In this document: positions 11,295 to 26,500 of the stretch, in pieces
Position numbering within the stretch: the stretch's first letter is position 1
How the letters are laid out: every line of letters begins with the position of its first letter
Source of the DNA: Neelides folsomi
Taxonomy: Eukaryota > Arthropoda > Collembola > Neelipleona > Neelidae
DNA length: 64,000 nt
Assembly (NCBI GenBank): GCA_034687125.1
Contig: JAQGBZ010000133.1
Coordinates: 1 to 64,000, forward strand
Reading direction: 5' to 3'
Notes under the pieces: model-generated
What the model saw: the letters and a program-made list of their open reading frames with translations, nothing else
Told to the model about the DNA's origin: nothing
The model's database searches: none
Position numbers and translations under genes: made by a program

Positions 11295-11550
11295 TTAAAT
11301 GGGCGGAAGACTCTCGTGAGTCAAATGAGGGGAAAGACTGAAACAAAAGGTGTTGGAATATTCACAGCACTTGGGCTGGAAAAAATAGGCCGCTGCAAGG
11401 AGACCCATCAGAGCCAAGTGGAAGGTCAAAGTTAAACGAACAATTCGCCACTTTTTAGTTTTGGTCTTTTGAGATGAAGAACTCGGTTCGAGATAGGAAC
11501 AATTGTTGGTCATTGTTCCTCCACTTTTCATTAATTTCGGCTTAGCAGAC
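11295..11550 (-). other. klar: Last exon of the KASH gene: membrane anchor and SUN-binding tail
   Basis: The exon gives a basic stretch (QKTKTKKWRIVR), then the hydrophobic helix LTLTFHLALMGLLAAAYFF, then a 27-residue luminal tail. The tail begins QPKCCE and ends ESLPPI. Counting the last residue as 0, the first Cys is at -23, the position that in nesprin-1/2 forms a disulfide with SUN. The usual end is Pro-Pro-Pro-X; here the third-from-last proline position is Leu. Confidence 0.9.
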
Positions 11551-14500
11551 CTGAAACATTTAAAATGCATAGCATTAAACTTACAAACCATTATTTTTAA
11601 TATTCATAATTTTCCAAGCTCAAGGACATGAAAAGTCGAGCCATAAAAATTAAAACATTAAAAATACACAATAAAAAACAAACTCACGTTCTTCTGCTAA
11701 TAATTGGAGATCGCTTCTTAGGATAAATGATTTTTAAATCCAATGGGTCGAATTGTTTCGCATTCCTCATCTCTTCAAAACCTCTTTGTGCCTCATTGAT
11801 TTTCTACAAAGATAAGAGCCGTTAAAAATAAGTGAAATTTGCCGCAAGGTCAGTTCCCCAATCCAATCCTCATTGTGAAATTCAATATAATCTCTCTGAT
11901 CAAAATCAATAAATATTTCCATACTTGATCAATAACTTCAAGAGCCGGAGAGCCCGGAGGAAGGAAAGCTTTAAGGTCCGTGGCTCTTTTCTTCAAAGCC
12001 ACCAATTTCTCCCTCTTTTCATGGAAATCCATATCGGAGTCGGAAATTGAGGAATCATGAGAAAAGTCGGTTCCGTGACCTGAGTCACTCGACGCAGCAC
12101 TGCAGCTCAAATCCTTTTTCATCTTACCCTTCATGCTCATGAAATTCATACTTTTTTCAAACTCATTTTTCTCCCATTCAAACTTTTCCCAAGCTTCTTG
12201 TAAAAACTTCATTTTCTCAAGAAGAAAGGCACCTCTGTAAAACAGAGAGAGAGAAGTCATTATTAAATTAGTCACATATCCAAACACACCTCACTCGGTT
12301 AAATGAGGCGTAATTGGTGGTTATAAATTATAAATGAGTAATTGCTCACAGCTGGAAGTTTTCCTCATAGAGAGCATAAAGTTCGTGGAGTTGTTCTCGT
12401 ACATCTGTAACCACGTCGGCTTCTTTTAGGAACAACTGGGTTCCGACAGAAGCCTCATTCAATGCTTGTAACTTCTCCTTTCTTTCCGTCAAATTGGCCA
12501 ACATTCCCTAAAGACAATCACAGAATACATGTAGCAATAAATCCAAAAAATTCCCTTTTATGACCCACGAAGGAAAAGAATAAGAATAATAATTAAACAA
12601 TTAGTTACCTGTATTTGTCCAATTTTATTCTGAAGAGAAACTAAATTATTCGCATCAAAAGGATCGACGAGACCTAAATGACAATGAACTTCATTAAAAT
12701 CCTTCTTTAACAGATCCATTTCCTCTTGGATTTGTTGAAGCTTTGTGGCTTGGACGATCTTCTCCTTCAGAATATGCCATCGTTCTAAAATACCTATAAT
12801 TTAACAAAACACACATCATCATTACAAAATCCATTATTCTATTAGTCATCTGTAAATGGTAATAAAATGGTTTAGTCAAACAAATAATAAAAAACTTCAT
12901 CTTTACCTTCAATACTTTTAACATCAATTTCAAATAAAAGATCTTCAGGTTTTTCAATATTCCTCAATATAAGACTAAGTGAGTTAATGTTTTCCTCGCA
13001 TGTAGCTTTCATTTCGGCCTTTAAAATATAAAAAAAGTAACTTTTAATAATAACCGCTCATTACTCCATCGGAAACCATTCATTATGATAAATGTAGTTG
13101 AATAAAATTAAAATTATAAAACAAAGGATTACATATTCGGAAGGAGAGCAATTTTCCAAGTCAGAAGTTGCCACAAGCTGTTTTCTAAAAACTTCATTGA
13201 CAAATCTCAACTGTGAGGCTGATTGACTTAAAAGATAATTCAACTCTTCTCGGTCTGAGTCAGATTCTGGCATCTCCGTACGATTCGCAAACTAACCAAA
13301 AAATCCCATTATACATTTTTTTCCGATTACGTAAATCTAACTACATAAATCCAACTATGTGTACAATATATTGTAAACACACATACAACATAAGCTTTCC
13401 ATTACATCGATTTCAATATCACATAAAAGAATGTTAAAAAAATGAACATACGATAAGAGGTCTCCTTTTCCTTGGATTCGGTTCAAAACCTCCACTAATG
13501 GATGAACATTCAGAATCTGCTTTATCCAGATACTGGCCGTAATCTTCACCAAAAGCAAGGAGTTTGAGAGTTCGATCTGGATCGTATGGTTCCTCGCTGT
13601 ACGGTTCACTCAAATACTTTTCCTACACCACACACACACAAAAAATGATGACCGTTAATGAGACATTTAAGAATAGAAATAGGAATAAGGGAGTTAAAGA
13701 GTTAAATAAGCAGGGACTGGTAGTGAGAGAAATCCAATTGGCAGTAGATTTTATAAAAGAAATATCTCTACAAGTTTCCTATAAATGAATAGGGGGAATA
13801 TACGGGATTGAGCTGAGTTTGACATGAAGAAGTAAATTAAAGTAAATGATTCCCTCATGCAATTCCTTCATTATCCACTAATGAGCTCCGTTCGTACCAT
13901 GAGAAAGGAAAGACAAAAATATCCATAATTTTCTTCCAAGTAAAATAAGTGATAGGAGAAGAGATAATTTGGATAATTAATAACTTCCCACATTCCGCAT
14001 ACCTGATAACTGTCCCAATCCTCGTCGTGGGCATTGAGCTCTTCTAAATGTACCGGCGTCGAGTTGTCGCTGTTCATGAGCAAAAATGAGGGTTTCAATG
14101 GTCGGGAGGATTTGGGTTCCTTCCGAGGAACGTCTGGAACTTCGGGTGGAGCTTCGGTAGAATGAATTTCCTTCTCTGCTGCAATACACGATCCTGAAAT
14201 ACCGCAATTTGAAATCAAATAAACTTTCAAGTTAAACCCATACATAAACTTCTTTGAATGAATTATGATGCAATTACACATAACATTGAGAACATCCCCG
14301 TACATAATATGAGAGTTTGGTACATAAGCAACGAAATATATAAAACGAGTTCAATTAATATTTTATTATTAAATTGCCATTAAAAACAAAACAAGCCTCA
14401 ACAAGATATTTATCGTTTTGGAGTTTTAAAGGACAAAGCTCTTAAATTATTCGTGTAATAAAAGGGAATATTTTTTACCCATCGTCTTATATTTTTTAAG

Positions 14501-17500
14501 GAAAAGATTTTAAATTGAGCAATAAACACATTTACAACTTTTCAAAGTAAATGAGAGAGGAAACTTATTTTATTATTGCTCAACACACTCACCAACAACG
14601 AAATATCTATTAAACGACCTTTGAATCCTCAACCAACTTAATGCTAATTCTTCTTAAACTTACTAATTACAAAAAACTTACCATAAAACGATTGCGAACG
14701 AACAAACCCTTCGTTTTCGTCTCCTTCAAACGATTTGCGCTTCTCACGTCTTGGGGCTTTTTTCCTCATGAACTTATTTTTCTTCCCATGTTCTCGGTTC
14801 GACTGCTCGCCCTCGTTCGATTGGGGCGGTCCAGAGGAAGTCGCACTCGACCAACTCCCGCTTCCACTCCCCTTACCAAGTAAATTGAGAGCAGGATCCG
14901 ATACGAAGGAACTGCTCTGTTCATTTACAACCTCAGGGTCAAACAAGGTGTCTGTGAAGCTCTTGGGACGTTGTTTAATAAAATTGGTCCGTTTCTTGGA
15001 TCTCCAAATGACTCCCGGTGGGACATTTGAACCAGATGGGGATCGATGTCTTCTCCCAATTGGCCCAATGTTTAAATGATTCAACGAAGATCCACTCGAC
15101 CCTTTGAGCTGAGAATGTGAAATGGATCGAGACTCAGCTGCGAGGAGAGCGTGGGTGTGTTGGAGAAATGTGGAGGTTGAGACGTTGGTGGGGTCGTCGG
15201 AGGACAATGGAAGTTCAGATTCCGATGAGGATCCTTCACTCTCACTAGTCGACTCCGCACTCGCATCACAGCTGGAAGTGTTCTGGAATTCAAATACCAA
15301 TTCAATAAATGCTCCTTCATTTTAAATACATCATGGCTCATACCAAGAGTACTAAAAGAGTTACAGTTACATACATACTTTAGTATATGTTTATGTATCC
15401 TATACTAAATCCCACACATCTCATCTATTAAAATATCCTGTCCTCGTTTGGTCCCATCATAATAAAGCGGTTGTGAAGGTTCTCTATTTAATTAGGAGCA
15501 ATCTAGAAGTCCCTTAAAAGCTTGCCCTTTTTCGGTTCTCTTTCAATTGATTTCTCGACATGAATAAGGAGATTATTTGCATAACTCCGTGACTTTAAGA
15601 AATTGGAGTTCTCTCCAAGGTGGAGTCAAAGAACTCCTTTTTTATCTTTAAGAGCGGGAGCGGTGGAAATGGAAAAAAAAGAAATGAATACCGGAAGAAA
15701 AGATTCGTTATTAAATTTAGAAGATTTATTTAACCCATCGGGTTGTGTAGACACAACGAATTCATGATATGAAAATTGATAACGCCATTTCCTCATTCAA
15801 ATCATTCGTTAACTACTCTTACATAAAGAATTGATAGAATAAACGCCATGAACTTCAACATTGGAGCTCAATGCAGTTGTTTCAAAACCAGCTCGTGCAA
15901 AACTGTTTCTTTCCTCCTGCTCGTGTTTAAATGACCTATGACAGCAAACTGGCTGAGGCTTTTATCAAAATGTTCTGCTAATGTCTCCATTAGTTTATCA
16001 CGAAGATCCTCTCATTAGTTAAGAATGTAAAAGCCAAAGAAGACAAACAGATTGCGGTCTTCCTGCCTTATATTAAAAACCCCTTATAAACTCATAAACC
16101 ATATAAAACCTTCTATTATAAACTGTCAGCTCCATGAACATGAATGATCACCCCTTCCTTCATTATTAAACCCTCTGAGAACTCAGAGCAATGCAGAAAG
16201 AATATGTTTTGCAAAAAGGAGTGTTTCAATCCAAAGCTCAGAGAGAATCTCACAACAAGGGGCCGACAAAAATTTCCCATGAAAACCTGTTTAGAAGCCT
16301 TTGGTTCAAAATGACTCATCGGATTCAAAAATTAAAATCCTAAAGGGAACAACGCTGACATAATGAAGTCTTCTTGAACATTTTGATGAGAGAATCTCCA
16401 ACTTCATATCCATTACAACAACAACATTGTACATATAAATGGGAATAATCTTCCATTATTCGCTTTAGCACACTTTGTTTACACATCTTTTTATTTATTT
16501 TATAAAATCAAAATAAGTCACATTTGTCATTTACTGTTGAAGCATCTTCCACACCTTTACTTCACTTGTGGAGTGTGATGTGTGGCCTCCTTCAACCATT
16601 AATAAAATGAATAGTTTAGGGAGAGGCTCCATTTAAGGATAAAGTAGCAGCACAAGGCAATGAATAGGAGAAGCTCAATTTCAATTTCAAGTCTCATGTA
16701 AAATCAAAGTCTCATGATAATCATGAACATTGTTGAATGTAAAAGAAAAACATTGAGCCCACGAATACAAATATGATTGATGCTCTCATCGGCTCACCCA
16801 TGAGAAAAATGAAATTTACATTGGGATGGGCTTAGATCGTGTATAATGATACGACCATTAACATTTGTACATGAGCGTCAAGTTCTTAGACAAATAACAT
16901 TAAGGCATTCAAGCTTTCAAGTTCTCTTCATTTTTCAACTCTGACTTTACTTTAAGAGATAGTTAGTGAGAGAATTGAAACTCTTTTATGCGAAAGGAAT
17001 TTCATCTACTCATTTAGTTCACCATTCCCTCATCAATGTAGGTCAAAAGTCGGGCCTCGTTACATACAAAAATATATCTCAATGGTTCAAATGAACCTGC
17101 ACATAAATAACGAACATAAATAACTCTCAAAATATCCTCACCATTTCTGTCTCTTAACAGATATTCCGCACATTTTTGTCTTCAAAACTCTCATTTTTAT
17201 TAGTCACTCAATGACATCCATTTCTCATTTACATTCTCGTTGGTATATTTTAAATACCATATTTGCGTATATTCAAAATTCCCAATCATGCTAATTGTGC
17301 TAATAGCCCATTCTACATTAACAACAATAAGCATTAACACTTTTACATGGTTCAGGTATAAAATAGAATGTGGTAATTTTTAGAATTTTCACAATTTGCA
17401 AAGCATTGCTATTGTCGCAATCTGGCAATAAAGAATTCAAATACCTTATAATTTATTTATAAATTATAAATAAACCTACCATTTGTAAAAATTATTCACG

Positions 17501-20500
17501 AATGCATTGCAAATGCATCCATCATCCACGCAATTATTTCTTTATGCTAACAAAAGTTGTTAACTCTCTTCAACTCTGCAGTTAAACGGAGGAAATGTTA
17601 AATTAATTTCTGCAGAATCCCACGAATTACTCTGCTAAACTATAAGCAGTTATTTACTTGCATATATTATACGATCATAATCAAAGTAATCAAACAAACT
17701 GTATTATTAAAAAGAAAACCTCTCATATTCAATTTCTCTCCATGAATACTATTAGTTATAATGAAATCGGTTGATATCTACACAATTGAATTACATTTCC
17801 AATTCGCGATTACACATTTCAATAAACAAACAACAATCCAAGGAATTGTGCAACAAAGAGAAATCGAACAAAGTTTATAATTATGAGACAAATTGTGAAT
17901 GATCGAGTTTAATAACCAAATCATTATTCTTGTTCCATTCCTTTACTTTATAAAGGAAGTTCAATCAATTTTGAGCTCAAAGACACATGGGAATTATTTT
18001 TTTCAATTGTAAACCCAGCGGTCATAAAAAGAGGTCAAATGCTCAAGAAATGAAAACTCGTATTGAGTCAGAAAATCTTAAAAGAATTGAGATTTCAAAC
18101 CCCATGAGTTCATTTCCCTAACAAGGAATTGATTTGAATGAAACTGATTGTAAGAAAATTGCAATATTTTTTTCCCTACACTAATCCTATCACTAAATCA
18201 CTCTAATCCAAATTCAACTTCTCTTTCCTTCAATCATGAACTCATTGATGGAGTTTAAATTTAATTGGCCCAATGAAGATCTCCCTTTCTTTCCATTCCC
18301 TTGCCCTCGGTTCAAATTTTAAAGTTGAAAGGTTGATAAGTCACGAGAGGGGCCACACGTGGAGTTTGAATCTAATTACATCCCACGACCAGATCACAAA
18401 TTCCCCAATTCACCAAAATGATGAGAACTGACATCCCTTCAAAAACCCTCAAGGCCATTTTATTTGATTTTCTCTTCAACTATCTAAAAACTCAAACTTC
18501 AATTATGTATCTCTCTGTATAAATTCTAAGATAAATCATCCAAATATAATCTTCCGAGCATGAATACATAAAATATTCCGAATAAAGTCAATTAGAGCTA
18601 CAGATATATGAACCATACTACGAATCACTCTGTATATAAACTAAAATTTTAAACTAAAAAGCAGTATTGTAATGCCAACATAGTAGACCTAATGATAAGA
18701 TTTAAGATATAAAGAAAATGAAAATATCTTACCTTTTGCTCTGAAAGATTCTCCGTATTATTATGAGCACGAATCCACTGCCGAACTCTTGCACTTTTCT
18801 TTTTCACCGTCTGCCCGATTTTATTCTGATGGTTCTCTTCATGAAGAACTTGCGGATCTTCACTCCGTTTCTCCTCGTGTTCATCGTTGTAAATCGGGGT
18901 CGGTTCCATATTAGCGTTGTTCTTCGACCCTCCCGGTTTGGATTTCTTGGCTGACAGACCACCAGCCCCATTCCCCACACTACACTTCCTCAAAGTGGAG
19001 AAGGCTGGAATTTGCCCCTCGCTTGCTCCTTCTTCCTCCTCATCAGAGTAGGTGAGCTGGACGCCCCTCGGCTTCACCAACCATTCTGCTTTTTCCACCA
19101 ATTCAACGATTTCATTTAGCTTGTGGAGATCCTCATCTTCATCTTCTCCACCAAACTCCAGTAAGCTATTGTCCAAATCAAAGCTCCCAAAGCTAATTTC
19201 GTCCGAAAGGACCGAACATTTCCCATCCAACTCCATGGAATCTTGGCCAAAGTCCAATTCCTTCTGGCACCCCAACCGCCCTTCGCTGTTGAAAAGGGCG
19301 GGAATGGAGGGCGGTTCCGATTTAGCGCTCGTCACCTCCGGCTCAGTGTCACTATGTTTGAAATAGTAAGTGGAGATGTTCCGCGGAACCACTTGTAGAC
19401 CCAATGGGAGTGTCCCACCAAGTCCACTCAATTTCCTCTTCATCCCTACACTCGTAGTTCCATCGAATGTAAACTCGATGACAGAATTTGGGATTGGAGA
19501 ACTCTGCAAAAAAATAATGTAAAAATAAATAAAAATTATCTCAAATGTTGATCATCGTTGGCCGTTTGTTAAAAAGTAATAACATGTCTTTATAAGTAAT
19601 AATAAATATAAGATATATTAATGATTGTGAATCATACTCTCAATAACAAAATTTTAATAAACCTAATGCAATAATTTTATATAATAACAAGTCAAGAGTT
19701 GTTGGATAAAATAAACCATGAAAGAGGTATAAATATTTTATGTAACATAAAAATAAGTATCTGCGTGGAAGATCCTCCACAATACCCTCATCTAATCAGT
19801 AATTTTAAATGTAAATATATTACCAACTCGAATGTAAAAAATATTCTGGCTGACATGCATAAAATTATCCGTTTAGCTTTAACCTTCTAAATTTCAATTA
19901 CATCTCATCATCCCCAACCTTAAAAGATAAAACGTTGAAGCTCAGCTAAAACAAAAAAACTGGACTTTTTATAACTATCGTTCATCGTTATGAATAGCCT
20001 CTTTGAATAAAGTAAAGGAACAAACAAAACATTCCCAAAACACTACTTATTAAAATATTCCTTTTAAATCCCTCCAAGGAATGAGAAAACATTTCGTGAT
20101 GATTTTGAGAGAAAGTGATAAAATTCGCGCAATTCTCCTCCTTGAACCTACAAACACATTTTTTTCCTTCACCTCCTCTTTTCGCCCTAAAGTTGAAGTT
20201 CATTAACGTGCGGAGCACAAGTGCGAATTGCGAAGGGAATCTGTTTGTCTTACAAGTAAATGAGAAAACAACTAACCTTCGTCTATAGTGAATGATAAAA
20301 AGAATAAATTAATTATCCCAAACTTCCAACTTTTCCTAACTCCCTGTGCAATTAAGAATCAAAAGCATACGCATACATATGAGACACTCTTTATTGGTTT
20401 CTTTCGTGCGTATGGTTAATTCGTTCCCTTTAGCTTTCATAAGTCGTTTATCTCCTTCCTTCTCCTTAACTTTCCAACAAGCCGAGGAGACGCTCCTTAA

Positions 20501-23500
20501 TTATGTTGTTTGATTAGCAAACACAACAACAGCAGACAATGGAGTTTGTCAAAAAGATTAGCTTCTAATGACAGACTCCCTTAGCTTCAAACCAAAACAA
20601 ATACTTAAAGTATGGAGAAGTTAACTATAAGTTAAATTTTAATTTCTCTCTACATAAATCGCTAATTTCAAAATTTTCCTTACCGATTTAGTAAACGAAG
20701 ATTCCGTCTCGTCGCTTTGCCCCATCGTCCAAGAGGCATTAACAATCTGAGTAGCCAAACCCCTGACCTCCTCACTGTTGGGAACGTTGGCGACGTCTGG
20801 GACGAACAGATCCAGCGTCGCAATGTTGGTTTCTTCCACCGTCAAGGGATATTTTGACAATGGGAGCACATCTCCAATTCTTGGATTCTTCCTCAGTGGC
20901 TCGTTGTTTTCCTCATCACTCTCCCAGCTCCAAGCACGAACTTCGCTCCTTTCACCCTGCAATTACAAGAGAATTAAATTCCGAGTCAATAAATAACTTG
21001 GGAGAAAATGACTCCCTTTTTAAAATCTCTGTGTACTCTCCAGGCATAAAGGAGGAATAATAATAAGTTTTCTGTTTATTACTCCCCGTCCTTTGAATCC
21101 ACCAACTTTCTCAAATTAACTAAAATAATAAGGAGAATACCAGTAACTCATCTACCTTCACATCTGACTCGAATTGGAAGAACCTTAATTGGACCCACTT
21201 TTCAACAATAATTATATCCCTGTATCTTTCCCTAACCTATCCTTCAGCCCAATGTTTGCACTGTTTGTTCAACTAGTTAATTTTTATTAGGCCACAAGCT
21301 GAATCTCGTCTGGGAGTAATTTAAGCCCCAACTTGGAAATGAACGGAAAAAATCCATTGAGTGAGCGAAAATGGTACCAGAGCCAAGAGGCATTTTCGCG
21401 ACAAATGCAATTTAAGTTCCAATGTTCTCTTCCTCACACCTTTATCTTATCAGCCACCGCGCTTTCAAGAGATTAATGAAGGTAGCAATCCACTAATTTC
21501 CCTACTAATAAGGAGAGAGGGAGCACGAATTCAAATTTATTGACACCCATCCGCAATTCCGCAATGAGCATTCACAAACAAGGGAAATTGGTCGTGAATG
21601 AAATGAAAAATAATTTCTTCAGGTCATAAATGCTTAAATGCTTAATCGCTTAATAAATGTTAATCGTTGTTATTCATGATGAGTTTCTTATTCAAATCTA
21701 TCAATTCTCTTCAGTTCCTCATGATTAAGAAATCCATCAGGGATCGGAAAAAGAGAACGACAGTTAGCCTCATCAAATGGCTAAAGAGGACATGTGGTCT
21801 GAATCTCTTGAACTCGGAATGAATTGACCATCCTTATTACCATTTACATACCTTCATATCATTTCAATATCAATTTCCATTCAACACATTAATACTTCTC
21901 ATCATTGTCAAATTGATGTTAAGTATCTATAGGTAATCTTGATATAAAAATACCATATGTTCCACCCGTTGACAAGGTTTAAACCATATAGAGAAATATC
22001 TTTAAAGGATTTAAACCTCACTGATGGATTTAATTGTTACGAGAGGAATGAGACGGAACAAGTTGTAAACTTTCATGTTAGAAGTTCAAAGTACATGAAC
22101 AGGATGAATAATTTAGAAATCCCTTTAAGCTCACCAATATTCATCGGCATCTTTAACTTATCAAAGTCTGCAGAAAATGAAAAAATTAAACGTGGTCCTT
22201 ATACATACCAGATAGATATTGGTGGATATCTACCAACGCATGTATAATACCATGGAGGTATTATATGGATATAATACGTATAATGTTTTTAGATATTAGT
22301 ACGAGTGTAATAATCTTGTAACAACATGAAAAGGAATTCCGAAATGAATCCTCGTAAATTCAGACTTAAATTTGAGTGTAATCAGAAGTCGAGTCGTGAA
22401 ATTCGATGGCCCTACGCATATTTTTATCAGCTCATCATCATCATAAAAAAGGGAAAAGTAGGGCGAAGGAGGAAAACGCGGAAATTCTAAACGATTGGAA
22501 TCTCTCGATGAACTCTCCTTCACAAAACACCAACATCCAACCTTTAAAAGCCCAGCTTAAATGGACCTGTTCCTTTTCAAAAAGTGTAGTTTAAAATCTT
22601 ACAAAATCATACGCATATGTATGTACACTCGTAATTTTAACTGATCATCTTTACCTAGTTTTGTACACAAAAAATAAAAATGTATGAACCAAATTGAAAT
22701 TCCAAAGGAAAAAAACATATCATTTTAATTCACTCTTTAATCTCTTCATCTAGCATTATTTAAACACCTTAACGCTTTTACCGGGCGTGGAGCGGTCTCA
22801 CCTTTGAAGTCACTCGACAAATCATTCGAAGAAAAAAAACAATCGGTCTTTGCATATAAAGATAAAGACACTGTTTGAAATTGTATAAGACGATTTAACA
22901 TTTCCAGAGATCTCAACGCCTCTCCTTCGTACGCGTAGATATTCTTCTCATTTAATCTCACATATCTCAGCCCATCAGAGTTGTTGAGTAATAAGAGCAA
23001 AGCACGTGCCTGGCAAGTGAATGGGCTCCAATTGACAGAAAGAAAAGAAAAAAACTCCCAAGGGTCACTCATCTATTCCTCATCAGCCCTTTTTAAATGT
23101 TAAATATATGCAAATTGAAATTTGAGCCACTCAACACACCAACCACACCAACCAAGTTACATTTAAATGCATATGCATATAATATGTACATAATAATATA
23201 AGCTACTAATATAATATGTGTGCGTATGAGAAACACAAGGTGATTTTCTCTCTCAAATTTTTTCAATTAGTAGCTCAGAAACCAAATGACACAATGACAT
23301 GACATGAAGGCCCTTTTAAATGATAGCCTTCCACAAACCGCGAGGCAATTCAATTATAACAAGAACGTGGAAGTTGAATATTCCCAGGCTAACCATCACT
23401 TAAAACCCCCTACTTTAACGAGGGGTGAGAGACCCAGGGAATTCATTTGGATTCAAAAACTTAACGCTGCAAATCACAAAACCATTTTACTAATTGAAAA

Positions 23501-26500
23501 TGTTTCAAATCTACCTAGGCGAGGTCTGGACTTCTCAACCATGCTGAACCATAGGAGAAAAATATTATTTTCCCATCCGCTTCATCCTCTAACATTGATT
23601 GCCCCGTTAGTGAATTCAAATGCAAATGAAAGACCCATCACATGCAAACAAGCACACAGACATAGAGAGCCAATCTCAATCTAGGAATCTGAGTTGCTCC
23701 AAGTTCAACATTAAATGTTATATATAAAAAAAGAGAGACTTTCTAACCCAACTGGAATCCTATTTAAGAGTTCCACCAACCCATTAAACTACCTTAAGAA
23801 AAAGAAACCCTGTTGGAATGCAGCAAGTTCTTAAAATAAAAGAAGACTCAGGAGAATGGAGACAATCGCCAAAATGCGCAAAGACAAAGAGAACACACCT
23901 GAAAGGGACTCTTATGAGTAAAGGCATTGATGATGATGGGTGTGAAATTTGGAGGTCGGTATCGTCACGAACAGCAGGAACGCGGATTATTTCATTTCTC
24001 TTCCCTTCATATCCAATGTAGTCTCTCTGTGTTTCTCTCTCCACAACCTTAATCCTATTTAATTCCCTTTGTAAACTTCCTCGGGTTCCTCACCATGAGC
24101 ATTCAAAAGTTGCTCTTCTCAATTTGTCTCACTCGCTAGTGAATTTAGGAGTGAGATAGAGCGAACAGACGATCTTCTATGTTCACAAAATGCAAACCTG
24201 TGTTTGGTAAATCAATTTCACAACTATATTTAGTAATAGCCCCTCACGCTTTAAAACCAACTAATTCATATTTAACTTCATGTGAGATGAATTAGATGGC
24301 AATTTACATTGAATTGTAAAGAATGAAGCTTGACCCACTCTCTCTGCCTTCCATTATCTAAACCTTATTTTATGGTGACAATCTCTCAAATTGGACTCCG
24401 CCATTATTCGCCAACTTTTCACAATGTTGCTTTTACAATTTTTTATTCTTTGATAATATAAAAATCTATTTTTATTCCCCTTGTCACGTTAAAATCTTTT
24501 TTGCCTCGAATTGTTGGCAAAATAATAATCCGCCCATTCGACAGGGTCTTGCTAGCTTAAGATAATCCTTCACATTATCGTCTTATTTCGTTTACGATGG
24601 TTTGAGCAAAAATAGTCGGTGCAAATTTTAAATTGCTCGTTGTTATAAAACTTCCCATGTTATTCATGACCTACCACGAGAAATTACACAAGTTCGACCA
24701 AAAAAGGACCACAAACAATAAAGTACACAAGTTTACGTCTGATGGGTATGATAAAGCCTACAATTAAGGTCTACCTTCGACATGGATGGAAATCTTATGC
24801 TAATTTTTACCTAAATATAAAATCCTAAGAAGATAAAAACACGAGACAAAGGAAAACAACGATTTCATTATGCAGACGCTTCCAATTAACATTCGCAAGT
24901 GTCCAAAATTCAAACATAAAATGGTAAATGCACCATTAAAGAAGATACGCAAGTTGTATTTTCAAACTTCGCGTCTCTAAAAATTAGAAAACACAATGAA
25001 CACAACTAAATCTTGTATAAACTCTTTCTATTGTGTAGCAAATTGACTTCCATTTGCATATGTAATGAATTGCATAAAATGAAAACTTGCTTTCGTTAAA
25101 TTAAGTTTACGATTTGAGAATCGTAAATCTACAAGCTCCATTTTCGTATATTCAAGATGATATAAAAGTACTAATAAGCCGAGCTACCTATTCTACAGAT
25201 ACATGTACATACATATGTACGTAAATTACAAGATGTGAATTTATGATACAACATATCTTACATTTTGGATAAATTCTCATCTCATTAATTATACATAAGC
25301 ATACATAAGCAAACTCTTTAAAACGAGATAGTGCAGAAAAACATTTTATCCCTTTTATAATATTTCTCTCACGATACTTCATTTAATTGAGATGGTACGA
25401 TTTAAATGAAATAAAAGAAATAAAAAACCCTACAGTGTGTGTTTTCCAACACGGCTAATTTGTGTAATTATAAGTTGTTTTATAGCATTTGATCATGCCA
25501 AACATGAAACTGAAAGAGAGAGAGAAAGAAATGACATTGGGGAATGAAATTGTAATATGAAATAAAAATTAGAGTACTACACCATTAGCTGTCGATTTTA
25601 TAATCCCAATAAGGGGATCCCGATCATTGAATTACTTCAATGTCAGCTCTAATTGCCAGTGAGGGATAAAATATCGAATCAAAATACCTATCGATTCACA
25701 TACAAACCCAACATTATGCATCATCCATTTTAATTGTAAAGTAACAGCATACGGTTCACTTTGATATTAAACTCAATCATGATGACATGCAATGTTGGTT
25801 TTTCAAACTTCATCATTAAACCTCTTCTTATTATCACAATAGCCAATAATAATAATACATTGTTGAAAAGGAAGTTATTGATAAATTGATAATACATTTC
25901 TCAAGACCAACGTCATTATTATTCCCCTGTACAAATATCCGTCTCTTGAATGCAAATCGACCAGAAAGATAGATGATGATGAGATGGGAAAACTCTTGTG
26001 GCAATCCTACTCATCATTGATATTAATAGTCGTCTCTTGAAGAAGGAAAAAAATTTGCAAAGATAAATATTGGTTAAAAAGTTTCCTTGAACAAATAATT
26101 GGGTTATTACTGACTTATTTTTATAAAAAACATTATTATTTAGTTAGTTTAGGTATTTCTATTTGGGAAACTTTATCGAATATCTAATCGTGGTAATCTC
26201 TCGCAATTTTTCAATTGGTTCCTTGTAAGACGCCCAGGTGGATGATTCATAAAGACAACAAATTAATGATGTCTCATCTATCACCTTTCAGCAATCAAGA
26301 ACTATCTTTAGAATTGCCAAAAGAACATTCGCAAATACTCAAAGACACGTTAATTTGTTCACATCCATATGATATAACTTCTCCAGTTCGTCTTATCTGA
26401 TGATTTAAGGTGGAAAGTTATTTAGCTTGGCTTTGCAATTCCCTCCACAACTTCCTTGTTATTCCAACTTAAGCTAGTGAAAATCTCTATTCTAAATAAT

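Noticed and set aside
14735-15079. Plus-strand ORF of 114 codons over KASH exon 10
   Set aside because: It is antisense to a Ser-rich coding exon whose frame is fixed by splice phases on both sides.
19052-19366. Plus-strand Ser-rich ORF of 104 codons
   Set aside because: Antisense shadow of the acidic exon 9 of the KASH gene.
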